This document shows positions 44,680 to 55,429 of a DNA stretch of 64,000 bases, one piece after another. Numbering within the stretch: the stretch's first letter is position 1; the number at the start of each line of letters is the position of its first letter. The notes beneath the pieces were generated by a model. That model had not been told where the DNA came from, searched no databases, and was given only the letters and a program-made list of their open reading frames with translations. The stretch is from positions 964,876-1,028,875 of the forward strand of contig NQMI01000003.1 in the NCBI GenBank assembly GCA_002270565.1, read 5' to 3'. A program made the translations under genes and the position numbers. The DNA comes from Stenocarpella maydis (lineage: Eukaryota > Ascomycota > Sordariomycetes > Diaporthales > Diaporthaceae).

Positions 44680-46445
44680 GTGTGGGGGGGATGTGGAGGA
44701 GAGAGAGAAGGAGAGAAGTTCAAACGGCCGCCTGGGTTTGGGAGCCGCGAGGTTTTAAAAGCCTCAGGCAGGAGAAATTGATGTGCCCTGGCCGGGGGCA
44801 GACAAATCGCCCCTCTGTGCCTCCTCGACCCCCCCTCCCGTCCCTTCTCTTCTCTGCGCTGCCTGCCTTGTGCACCACTTGGCTCCGTTGCAGGGGTCCC
44901 CAGTTTGCAGGTGTGAGTCACAACCTTTTTTTCTTGTTACACGCACGCCCCCGGGTCAATCAGCTAATCCTCACCCCCCCGACGAAAACAGGATTGGCCA
45001 TGCCCAACAAACACGCTGTGGCGTGCGTGCGTGCGTGCATATGTGTGTACAACGTCGGGGCAATGCAAATGATACGGAGGAAAACTAACATCGAGCTTTC
45101 TTGTGTGGCAGAAGGCTTCCTCCATGATGCGCCGCGAGGCGTGGGGTTGTGAAGCGTGGGAGTGGGACTAGCTGCTGCTGCAACCATCACAGGCCCCTGG
45201 CTCTGCTGCGCCTTGCCCTATTCGGGTCGCCGGCGTTGGCCAGTGCGCGAATGCGCCTCGCCGCGATCCTGTAGGAAGTCTCGGAACTCATCAGCAGCAA
45301 AGAACCAGGCTGCCAGGCTGGCAGGCTGTGGACGCGACGCCATGTGCGTGTCCAGTTGGTAATGAACTGCCAGCCGGTGCATAGTACCACGTGTGCCAGA
45401 CAACATAACGGTTGCAATTGCCAGGACGCAGCAATCAAGTCGAACCAAAAGAAATGCCCACTCAAGTAGGCAACCAAAAATACAAGGCCCCACCCGCTGA
45501 TGCTGCTGCCCTCAGTGTCTGACCTTGGACTGCATAGTACACTACATCGTATGCAGTGTTTAGTGTATTCATTCCCCACAACTCAATTCACTTCACCAAC
45601 AGCCCTGAAGCAAAAAGAGGTATCGTCCTGGAGCAGCAAATCAGCACCACGAATTGGGTCGTGAGTCACCTTTTCCCTGTCCCCGCGAAACACTACAAAT
45701 CTCAACCCCCGCGGATCGGCTTTTGGGGGGTCCTCCCCGGCAAGAGGACCAAGCACTGCGCCGAAGCGCACACGCTGGACACGACGACGACATCTGGGCC
45801 GACCAACCAGAAGGCACCCCACGACAGCCACCTCTTTTCTTGTCAGCACTGCAGTACACTAGTCTGTCTTCACGAGGGCGCGCATCAGTCCGGCCCAGCC
45901 ACCGTCGCATCGTACACACACTAACCATTCTTGACAAGACATAATATATAATAATTTGCCCTATTCTGTATCCTGCCGCCGGACCCCTTGATTACTAAAG
46001 TGGCTCTTGGAAATACACTCACCATACACACCGAATGCAGCCTGCACACTAAGCACCCGCACCTGACTTCAAGACCCTTCTGGCCCCGGTGCTTCCGTAC
46101 CGCCGGGTTAGACCACCTAAACTCCGTTGGGTGGTTGCCGCCGAGGCAATGCTTCCGCTGTTGGCTGCTTGACCGTCGCTTAATTTACCTAATCCGTGAC
46201 TTTGTTTGCACCTGGTCATTGATTACATAGCTGCGAGCAACCACAAACCCGTGCCCATCACATCACCACAGACGCGCGACATCAGGGCAGAGGGGGCCAC
46301 GGCCAACCCACCTAATATCATGCTCGGATACGCGAGCCCATCCATGCATTCATTGATGCATTAATCCATCTTCTTTTGTGATAACCTTTTCCGGACCATA
46401 TCCTGACCCCGACGATGCAAAGTTAACAACATTGAAATAAAAGAT

Positions 46446-46484
<39 letters not shown>

Positions 46485-46812
46485 AGTCAATCAAGACGCA
46501 GTGATGACTCGGGAGTAATTTACATCCGACAAACTAGAAATCACCCGCCTGCTTCAGGTCAAATGTCATGGCAATGGCTCCCTCCCGCCGGTATTCGGAC
46601 TCCCAAGCAAATTCCAAGCCAGCCGGTGCAATATACGCACCCAAGTAATATGCAGCACGTCTCTCTCACTGCCGTGCTCCCTGCCATATGTCACACACTT
46701 CCTGGCCCTCTCTGGCCTAGGTGAAGCCCTTGGGTGCGAGGCCACCTCGCATTCTACATCAGACTTCGGGGCCAGTCAGCAGCCGGGGAAGATTGCCAAC
46801 GACCGTCCACAC
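44680..46812. other. Intergenic: cpcA upstream region and mlp1 3' flank
   Basis: The part near cpcA is expected to hold its promoter and a long leader. Several short ATG frames exist, as expected for a uORF-bearing leader. An (AG)n microsatellite lies at 46448-46486. No independent gene supported. Confidence 0.5.
46448..46486. repeat. (AG)n microsatellite
   Basis: About 39 nt of AG repeats with AAAG interruptions at the right end, 330 bp downstream of the mlp1 stop. Confidence 0.9.
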
Positions 46813-47416
46813 CTAGGAAGCACCGCCCCTCTGCGGACCGCCACCGCCCCGCGGCCTCTTGTTCTGCTGTCCCCCAGCCGCCGCCGCTGCTCCGGCCTCA
46901 GTATCGCGGGGCCGCTTGTTGCCGGGCTGGAAGTTGTCCGCACCGGGGTTCAGCGTTGCCGGTCCACCGCTGGCGTTGCGGTTCTGGAACCCCCCACGTC
47001 CTCCGCCTCGTGGGTGTTGATACGTGCCGCCGCGGCCGCCTCCTCGAGGCGCCCCGCCGCGGCTTGGCACGGGGATGCCCGTCTTCACTTGCTGCTGCTG
47101 TCCCACCTGCTGCTGGTGGGCTTGGGCCTGTGCCTGCTGGCCTTGGGCCTGTGCCTGCTGAGCTGTAGCCAGGGTGGGGTTGACGGGCAGCGACGACGGC
47201 TGGGCCGGCGCGAACGGGTTGGCCGGCGCAGTCGTCGGTTTCGCCGGTATCCCAGGTGCGAAGGGATTCGGTTGCGCTGCCGGCGCCTGAACAGCAGCGG
47301 CGACCGGGATGGGCTTTTGCGGGATGGTGCCGTTGGCAGGCGGGGGAAGTTTGCTTTCGGATGCTGCGGTTGCAGGTGCGGCTGAGAGAATGTTAGCTGT
47401 GATTGCATGGAGGGCC

Positions 47417-47485
<69 letters not shown>

Positions 47486-50400
47486 GAGAGAGAAAGAGAG
47501 GGCGAGAGAAGAAGAGAGAGAGAGAGGGACAGAGATTGCCCAACATACCAGTGCCAGCTGCTGCCACCGCCTTGTCTGACGGGGCGGGCGAAGAAGCAGG
47601 TTTGACGGCAGCTTCTGCTAATGCGGGTGGTGGTGGTGGTGGTGGCGGCGGCTTCGCCACCTTAGCTTCCTCCCATACCTCACCGACGGCACGCTCAGGC
47701 GTCTCCTTGGCAGCCGTCTCAACAACGTTCAGTTTGGCTACCGCGCCTCTGAGTTTATTCTCAGCCATGTTAATCCTGAGCGTCGACTTCTTTGAAGCCA
47801 TGAACGTGGCCTGCTCCCTAGCAGCGGCGATCTTGGTCTCGTGTTCCGACTTCAAGGCCTGTTCTGTCTCCTCCTTAATCTTCTTGGTCTCGGCTTCCAC
47901 CTTCTTCTTCAAGTTGCTCGTGATAATACCCTTGAGAGTGTTGTTCTCACTAACAACCCTGCGAGTATCGGCATCACTGAGCTGCAAGAAGTTGGCGACG
48001 AGGAGCGAATGCAGCTCCGGATTCGGCGTCTGTGGGGGTTGCTGGTCTGCCTGCTTGGTTGGCGTTGCTACAACCGCGGTGGAGGTAGCGGCCGGGCCGC
48101 CAGTCGCCTTGTTCTCGGCTTCCCATATAGCCCGCTCCTGCTGGAGCTTCAGGTCATACTCGCCTTGCAGCCTCTCTTTTTCCCTTGTAAGCTCAGCCTG
48201 GTTCTTAGCCTTCTCTTCGGTAAGCTTCTTGTTTAGTGCTTCTCTCATCTTCTGCGACCGCGCGTCCACGATGGCCTTCTGGTTCGATTCGTACTCGGAA
48301 ACCTTCGACTTGAGCTCAGCGACCTCGGCCTCCAGCTCTGTTACCCTCTGCTCAGCCCGTGCCAGCTTCTGTTCTAGTTCAGCGCGCTCCTCATCAGACG
48401 TGGCTGCTGGGGCAAGCTGAGCTTCGGCAGCACCGCCGGTCTGCCTGGCTTCAGTATCTGCCTGTGCGGCTGCCTCTGTCACTGGCGCCGGCGCTGACTG
48501 CAATGCCACTTCAGCTGGAGCCTGGGACTCGGCTTGGGCACGAGCAGTGTCGCGGTCTCGCATTGTCGCCGCCAATTCTGAGCGAAGCCTTTCGAGCTCC
48601 TGGTCGGCACCCGCCTTGGCCTCGCTGGCAGCAGCTAGCTGTTGCTGTGCAACCTCGAGTTGCTGCTGCACCTGGACGAGCTGCTCCGAAGATATTGCCT
48701 CAGGGGTAACCCCCGTGGAAGAAGGTTCCTTCGTGGCGCTGGTGGCAGACTCGAGCTGCTGTTGAAGTTCACCAAGTCTCTGCTCCAAGTTGGATTTTTC
48801 TTGGCCGAGGGCAGTCTTTTCTTGAACAGCGGAGTCGAATTCGGACTGGAGTGAGGTCAGACGCTGGCTCGTCTCGTCAAGCTGTGTTTGCAGCTGTGCC
48901 TTTTCCGTGTTCAACTCTGCAATCTTAGTACTGTTCTCTCTGTTCTTGTTCTTGGCCTGCTCAATGATCTTCGCCCGGGCTGCCGTCCAGGTGCTCTTCT
49001 CCGTCTCCAGGGTCGTCTCAAGCTCGGCGATCCTGGCCTTCAGCGGCTCTTCAGCCAGTTTCAGCGCATCGCGCTCGGCCTCGAGCTCAGCCACCTTCTC
49101 CTTCATCTGCTCCAACTCGGCAGGGTCGACGCGCCCATGTTTGGTCACGATGCTCTCCACACGCTTCTGCCAGTGGTCTCGGTCCTGGCCAAGCTGCTTC
49201 AGCTCCTCCTCCAGGTACTCCTTGGTTCCTTCGAGCTCGGAGACGCGGGCCTTGAGAGGTTCTATTGCGGCCTCCAGCTCGGCGATCTTTGTGCTCTTCT
49301 GCTCTAGTTGCCTTTCAATCCGCTTGTTCTCGCTTCGCAGGGTGCTGTTGCTCTCTCTTATCAGGTTGAGCTCGTTCAGCTTGTTCATCAGCTCTTCGTG
49401 CGACTTGCTTGTGCTGGTGTCGTTCCTTGCTACGCGCTCCTGCTCCAGCTTCAACTGGTACTCCTCGAGTTGTGCCTGCTTGGCATCGACCTGTTGCTGT
49501 AGTCGTTCAGCCTCACGATTCCTGAGGTTGTACTGTACTTCGAGGATCTCCTTCTCGCGGTGCAGGTACTTGTTGAGCTCCGTCAGGCGCTCCACGTCTG
49601 AGCCAGGAGCGGAGTTGATTGTATCATCTGTGGCCTCGATGAAGGCGGTGCGGTTCTCCTTGATGGCAGCGATCTGTGACGTGAAGCTGTGAAGCTGTTC
49701 TTGAAGGAGCTTGTTCTGCTGGTCGGTCTCTTGTCGTCTCTCTTTAAGGACGGATATTTCTTGTTGTAGTTGCTGCTCACGCTCGGCGAAAGATCTCTTG
49801 TTATCGTCAAGTGTATGCTTGGCGGATTCGGCCTCGGCCTTCAGCGAGGCCGTGTTCGTCTTCAACTGGTTGTGCTGAGAGCGAAGAGCCTGCAACGCCT
49901 TTGCAGCCTCCGCATGCTTCACCAGTTCCGTCTCGTAATCTTGCTGTGCCTTCTTGGCAATGTCTGCCTGTGCTCGGAGATCTTGCTGGTGGTACTTTGC
50001 CCGCTCTCTGAGTCGCTCGGCTTCCTCTTTGAGCCGTGATATCTCTTCCTCCAGGATGCGCTTTTCTTCCTCAGCTTTGTGGTTGGCCTCCGTCTGGGAG
50101 TCGCGGATGGAAGACAACTCATTATTAGAATTACTAAGCTCCACAGATATGTCGTGCACGCGTTGCTGGAGCTCCTTGATCTGGGCGTCCTTGGCACTGA
50201 GTTCTGACTCCATCTGCTCACGGAATTGCTCCTGAACTGCATTGTTCTGGGTGAGCTCTTCTTCGGCAGCTTGGGCGATCTCCTTGTACTGCTCAGTTTG
50301 AGATCTAGCAGACTCAAGGTGTGTGGTGGCCAGATCCAGGTCTCTCTTGAGATCGGAGATCTCATTGACCAGCTCATCGATCTGAGCCTCGGTCTCCGCA

Positions 50401-53400
50401 TCCGCCGATCGAGGCTCGTTGGCTGTGCCGAGTCTGGGGGTCGGCCGAGGCTGCAAGCGTTCAGCCTTCTCCTGAGCATTGCGAAGCTCGATGGTGAGTT
50501 CGTCAACACGGGCTTGCAGGTGGTCTTTGCTGGTCTTAGTAGCAACAAGTTCCTCCTTGGCCGAGTTGAGGCTGCCCAGGAGCTCGTCCACCCTCTGCTG
50601 GTGTTGTTGAGTCTCGTAATCCTTTCGTTGTTGAAGCCTCCTGCTCTCCTCGATCTCATTGTCAAGGTTGCGCTGTTTCGCGGCCAGCTCCGTCTTGAGG
50701 GATTGGATCTGCTCGTTCAGGCTCCGCCGCGTCTCTTTGTCGGAGGTGTCCTTCTCGTTCAGGAGTGTTTGGTTCTGAGTCAGAAGGTTGCTGAGGGTAG
50801 CCTTGTCCTTTGAGAGCTCTTCGTTGTCCTTCAATAGGCGGTCACGTATGCTGGCGAAGAGGGCCTTCTCAGCTTCCAGGTTTGAGGCCTTGCTCTGCAC
50901 ACTGTCTAGCAACGCCTTTGTCTCCACGAGATCTGAAGCCAGTTGCTGGCTACGCAGGTCATGCTTTGCTGCGGCCTCTGAGAGGCTCTGGCTTCGCTTT
51001 TGCAGCTCGGACTTCTCGTTTTGCAGCGCTTCACAGTTACCCTGCAGCATGGCGTAGCGCTCAGAAGCCAGTTCGAGCTGGCTACGAATGCGGACGACTT
51101 CACTCTGCAGGGAGCTCTTCTCCGCAGAAAGCCTGTCGATATGCTCTCGCATGGCCTTGCGATCGGTGCTGAACTCGTTCTGTTGTGTGTCCAGTCTTGC
51201 TTGCATCTCGCGGATTGCTGTCATCGCGTCGGCCTCGTCGACATTGGATCCATGCTCGATGCTGGCAAGGACTTCACGCTGGCTGCCTTCGGTGTCGTGG
51301 ACATCACTGACCCTGGCCCTCTGTCCTTCCGCCATGCGTCGGAACATATCCCGCTCTTGCATATGAGACTTCATACGCACGGTCATGGATTTGATTTCAT
51401 CCTGGAGACGCGCGCAAGTCTCGCGCAAGGAAACGAGTTCGTTCTCGTTATCGACAGCCTGCTGTTTGGCGGCCTGTGCTTCGTCGCTCTCCATCTTGTC
51501 CGCGAGCTCTCGGGTGATCCTCAGCAGCTCTTCATTCTTGGCTTGCAGTTCGTGAATGTCCTTGAAAGCGACGAACTTCTCCGTAATGAAGCGGTGGGTA
51601 TCTGACAGGTCGTCCAGTGCACCGGGGGCGACCTCACCACGTTGCAACTGATCGAATTTCACCGCCTCCTCTTGCGTAAGTTGATCGAGGCCCTTCTCTT
51701 GTGCATGCAAGTTGAAGACCAGCAATTGAATCTGGACGCCAAGATCCCGAAGCTGGGCTCGAAGGATGTTGGCCTCGGACTGAGCTGTGCCTAGAGCTGA
51801 CTCGGCCTTTCGAGCGGCCCTCTTGGCGAGATCACGCTCCTGGAAGCTCTCGTCTGCCAGCTGAGTCATCTGGATGTTCTCGCTACGCAGCTTCTCGATC
51901 TCAGCCTCCAGGCCGTTGAACTCGGGCGCCTTGGCCTCGAGGACAGCCATGGTCTCGTCCAGCTCCTGGACCAGCTGCTGGTTCCTCTTCTTCACGTTGA
52001 TGAGCTCTGATTTGACCTTCCACAGCTCGTCGATGGCCTGCGTCATGTTCTTGCCCCTGATGGACCCAGGTGTGCCGAATGGCGAGCCAGCCCTGAGGTG
52101 GCCGTTTGCAACAGGAGTGGATGGACGCGACCCAAGGCCAAACTGTGACTGTGGCGGTCCCGCAGCCTGCAGCCTGCTGATTTCCTTCTCCAGCTCCTGC
52201 GCCCGCTCAAAAGACTTTTGGTGCTCGGCCTTCTCGTCCTCCAGCTGCTTCTCGATGCGCATCTTCTGGGCCGAGAAGTCATCCTGGACCTTCTCGAGCC
52301 TGTTCTCGACCTCCCTGAGCCTCTCCCTACTGGTCTCGGCCTGCTGGACTTGTAGATCGGCGAGACGCCGAGACGCCTCGAGTTCCTGGTTGAAGCTCTC
52401 CTCAGTGCGTGCTGCGGCTTCTTTCAGCTGCTGTATCTTGGTGAGGGCGTCGTCAGCCTTTCTCTGTGAGTCATCCAGCCGAGATCGGAGCTGTTGCTCG
52501 CCGCGGGTCAAGGAATCAATGGTCGACCGCTGCTCGTCGGTGAGTCGTTCCAGCTCCGCGATCCGTGCGCCCTTCTCCTTGCGGTACTTGAGGGCCTCCT
52601 CTCGCTTTGTCTTTAGCTCCTGCTCGAACGACTCGTTGTTCCTCTTGAGGAGGGCGATCTCCTGCTCCAAGTTCTGCTCACGCCACTTTGCGCTGTTCGC
52701 AGCAGCCTTCTCGGCCTGCACAGACTGTTGGAGTTCGGCGACCTGCTTGGCGAGGTCGTGGTTCTTCTGTTGAAGCTTCTGCAGGTCGGCGAGTAGCTCG
52801 GAGTTTGCGGCGTTCTTTGCGTCGACTGCTGCGACGGTGTCCCGGTTCGACTGCTCGAGCGACTTGATGCGCGCGTTCAGGTTCTCGATTTCGGAAAGAG
52901 TTCCACCGCTCGTCGACTGCAGCTGCTGGAGCTCGGACTCCAGCCCTTGTCGGATGGATTCTACATGACGCCACGATTCGTTAGCACCAACCCCCTGTAG
53001 ACTATCGCATCGCGCGCGGACCCGGTGTTCCCGTGATGCTTTTTTCCTTCTTTTTTTTTTTGGGGGGGGGGGGGGGGGGGGCGGGGGGAGGGTGTGCTGT
53101 TTTGAGGGCGTACCTTCTTGTTGGAGCTTCTTGCGCAGCTCCTCTGCGTCCTTCAGGGCCTTGTCGGCAGTGGCCTTGAAGGACTGGCAGCGCGAGTCGG
53201 CGCTGCGAATAGCATTCTCGAGCTCGATGTCGACGTGCAGCTTCTCTGCATAGAGATTGTCGAACTCGTGCGCCTTTGCGATCACAGCCTCCAGGACGGC
53301 TCTGACAATGTCGGGGGTGGGTTGGGTTGCGGCTGTCTCGAGGGTGTTTTCAGGCACGCCGAGGTGGGTGGACAGGTAGCCAAAGTCGACAGCTACTTCG

Positions 53401-53411
53401 GCAGCTGCCAT
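46813..53411 (-). CDS. mlp1: Mlp1/TPR nuclear-basket protein
   Basis: Long filament protein of the nuclear pore basket (yeast Mlp1/Mlp2, human TPR, fission yeast Nup211), involved in mRNA export surveillance and spindle-checkpoint anchoring. Exons 53114-53411, 47549-52960 and 46813-47381 give 2092 aa. Nearly the whole of residues 50-1800 is heptad-rich coiled coil without proline. The C-terminal 280 residues switch to Pro/Ala/Gln low complexity (PPPPPPPPP, AQAQGQQAQAQAHQQQ), FG-poor, ending in an RGG box (RGGGRGGTYQHPRGGGRGG) and a basic NKRPR motif. Intron 1 (153 nt, GTACGC...GCTAAC...TAG) contains a 20-G run as seen on the plus strand and is stop-free, so it can be mis-read as coding. Intron 2 (167 nt, GTATGT...GCTAAC...CAG) contains a long CT microsatellite. 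The ATG at 53411 opens MAAAEVAVDFGYLS. Family assignment rests on length, architecture and tail. Confidence 0.92.
47419..47476. repeat. (GA)29 microsatellite inside mlp1 intron 2
   Basis: 58 nt of uninterrupted GA on the plus strand, i.e. a CT tract in the transcript, 37 nt before the acceptor and overlapping where a polypyrimidine tract would sit. A shorter GA-rich tail continues to about 47528. Confidence 0.95.
53051..53089. repeat. T-run plus 20-G homopolymer inside mlp1 intron 1
   Basis: T(11) followed by G(20), C, G(6) on the plus strand (C/A-rich in the transcript). Such homopolymers are prone to length error in sequencing, so intron length here is uncertain, but it does not affect the exons. 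Confidence 0.9.
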
Positions 53412-54293
53412 CCTTGCTGCTTGTCAGTTGTCGGGCGTGACCATCGAGGGTTGAGGGAGGCAGCAGCAGGGTCAAGAGACGGCTTGTCGAGAGTCGCGGC
53501 TTGGATGGATGGTGCTGTTTGGTGGCAGGTCGGACTGCACTGCCGAGTATGCTTCGGTCTGGTGTTGGTGTGTTGTTGGTGGTGTTTGTTGTTGTTGATG
53601 TTTCCGGAAAAAGAAGCACGGGCGGCGACGGTTGGTCCAATGCTAAGCTCGCATGGGCAGAGAGGGTAGGTAAGAGCCGGGGGCGGGCTGGAGGTGGGTC
53701 AGTGCCTACCCTCCCATTGTTTGAATCAACCCAGCTGCGGGCCCACATGGCCAGCCAGGAAACTAGCAAAACTCGAGTGCTATACCATGCACGCTACTAA
53801 GCAGGTCCGTAGAGGACCAGGGTGCAGCTCTGTCGACCTGATGGGCAGCTCCAACCCCAGCCCATTCCATCCAGCATTATAATATATACGTTGGACCATG
53901 ATTATTCCGCTTGTGCACTTGTTTTGCAATCGTCATCCCATCCGCCACACGTACCTACTTACAGGCTGCTAATATGCACATTTGGCTGCACTGAGACCGG
54001 GTCCCCCCAAGGCCCGTCAAGAGATGGCGAGTCGCTGGGTCGTCACCGCGCGGTAAACCCGCCCTTTCAGTCTAGACGCCATGTCACTGACGGCGGTAGG
54101 AAGCATTGACTACACGAGGCTTCACTGTTTAGGCCACTGATACTTGGTATCCGTCGCGACGAGACTCTCAAGATCACAACACCAAAAGTACTTGGTTGAT
54201 ATCACACATTCCAAACGCCCTCGCTCTTCCAATGCACACCACCCGTCAACCATCCTGAGCTCCCATGATGCAACAACCGCAAGAAACCACCCC
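53412..54293. other. Intergenic: mlp1 promoter and 3' flank of the next gene
   Basis: About 880 bp between two genes on the same strand. Minus-strand sequence just upstream of the mlp1 ATG is rich in CAACAACAC-type words. No coding feature recognised. Confidence 0.5.
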
Positions 54294-55429
54294 TTAGACC
54301 GACCAGTACGACCCGCTCCGGCCCCGACGGCCCCCGTATCCGTACCTGTGGGCCAAACCACCGCCAATCGCCGTAGCAACGCCCCTGCCGAGACTCCCCA
54401 TCACGGATCCGACCCGCCCCGCGATGCTACCACCCCCCGACCGCCTGTCCCGCTCCGGTCCGCCGCCGCCGCTGCTTCTGCGCGAGCTATTGCCGTCTGG
54501 GCCCCATATGGATGAGCGGCTGGCGGGCCCGCGGCGCTCGTGTCGCCACAGAAGGGTGCTAGTGTAGCTGCTGCTCCGGCTGCGGTTGAAGAAGGCCGAG
54601 GGTTGCCGTGTCCTCGAGCAGGACGAGCTCACGGACCGGCTCAGCCTTGCCCCGCGTGATGTTGTGTGGTGCTGGTCGGCCGTCACCCAGCCCCGTGTCG
54701 CGCGCAGGGCCTCGGCGGCGATATCTTCGGCGATGGCAGGGTGCTCTCTCGTATTGCTGACCTGACAGAAGTGGCAGTCATTGGGAGGCTTGGGTCTCGG
54801 CGGGTGGTGCTGGTGGTGGTGGGCCACAATTACTGGTGGGGCTGGGTTTGGGACCGCTGGACCTGCGTCGGGGAGATGGGCTCACTGTCCTGTCTGAGGC
54901 GGCCGTGTTTCGCAGGGTGGCTGGTCGTGCCGCTGAAACGGGCTGCCGCTGGCGTGTCGAAGCGGAGGTTCGCGTTCAAGGCCATCATAGTCCTGTAGGT
55001 AGCCCCCCTCGCGTTTTCGGCCGCCTGTTCCTCCTCCTCCCTTTCGAAATCCGGGCCGCGCTCCAGGGCCGCGAGCTTCTTCCATAAGAAGCAGCCTATC
55101 TCGTCGTACAGCACCGGGATGCGGATCATCTTGCGGCACTGCCTCGTGCCCTCTGACTGTGAGAGCCTGCCCAGTTGGCGGAGCTCGCCCATTGTGAAAG
55201 GGCAGTCCACCCGGATGAGTGAAAGATGATCGTCCCAGCGCCCCTCTTCGCGAATGGTGCTCTTGATCCATTCCGTCGCACCCTCGGCAGAATCGCCTTC
55301 CTCCCGCTTCTCGAAGTAGGGCACCTCATTTTCTTCGGGAGTGGGCGGCAGAGGCTTCCTCTTCCTGTGGTGGAAGAATTCTGGCCGAGGCAGAGAGAGT
55401 CTGAGGTTAAGTCTGATGTGTGCAGCCAT
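54294..55429 (-). CDS. Uncharacterised fungal protein with disordered Gly/Arg/Ser tail
   Basis: Two same-strand frames join into one 344-aa protein if a 101-nt intron (54762-54862) is removed: the joint reads ISPTQ|VSNTREHP and is exactly in phase. The acceptor is good (AATGACTGCCACTTCTGTCAG); the donor GTCCAG is weak. The N-terminal half (ATG at 55429) looks globular and charged: LPRPEFFHHRKRKPLPPTP, then WIKSTIREEGRWDDHLSLIRV, FTMGELRQLGRL, and IPVLYDEIGCFLWKKLAALE. After the joint, DIAAEALRATRGWVTADQH is followed by a Ser/Arg- and Gly-rich tail (GVATAIGGGLAHRYGYGG) ending SGSYWSV. I recognise no family. The alternative is two separate ORFs, with the first ending at 54830. Confidence 0.65.

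Noticed and set aside
48907..52773. Long plus-strand Ser/Leu-rich frames
   Set aside because: Mirror images of the mlp1 coiled-coil codons (Glu/Gln/Lys codons read as Leu/Ser).
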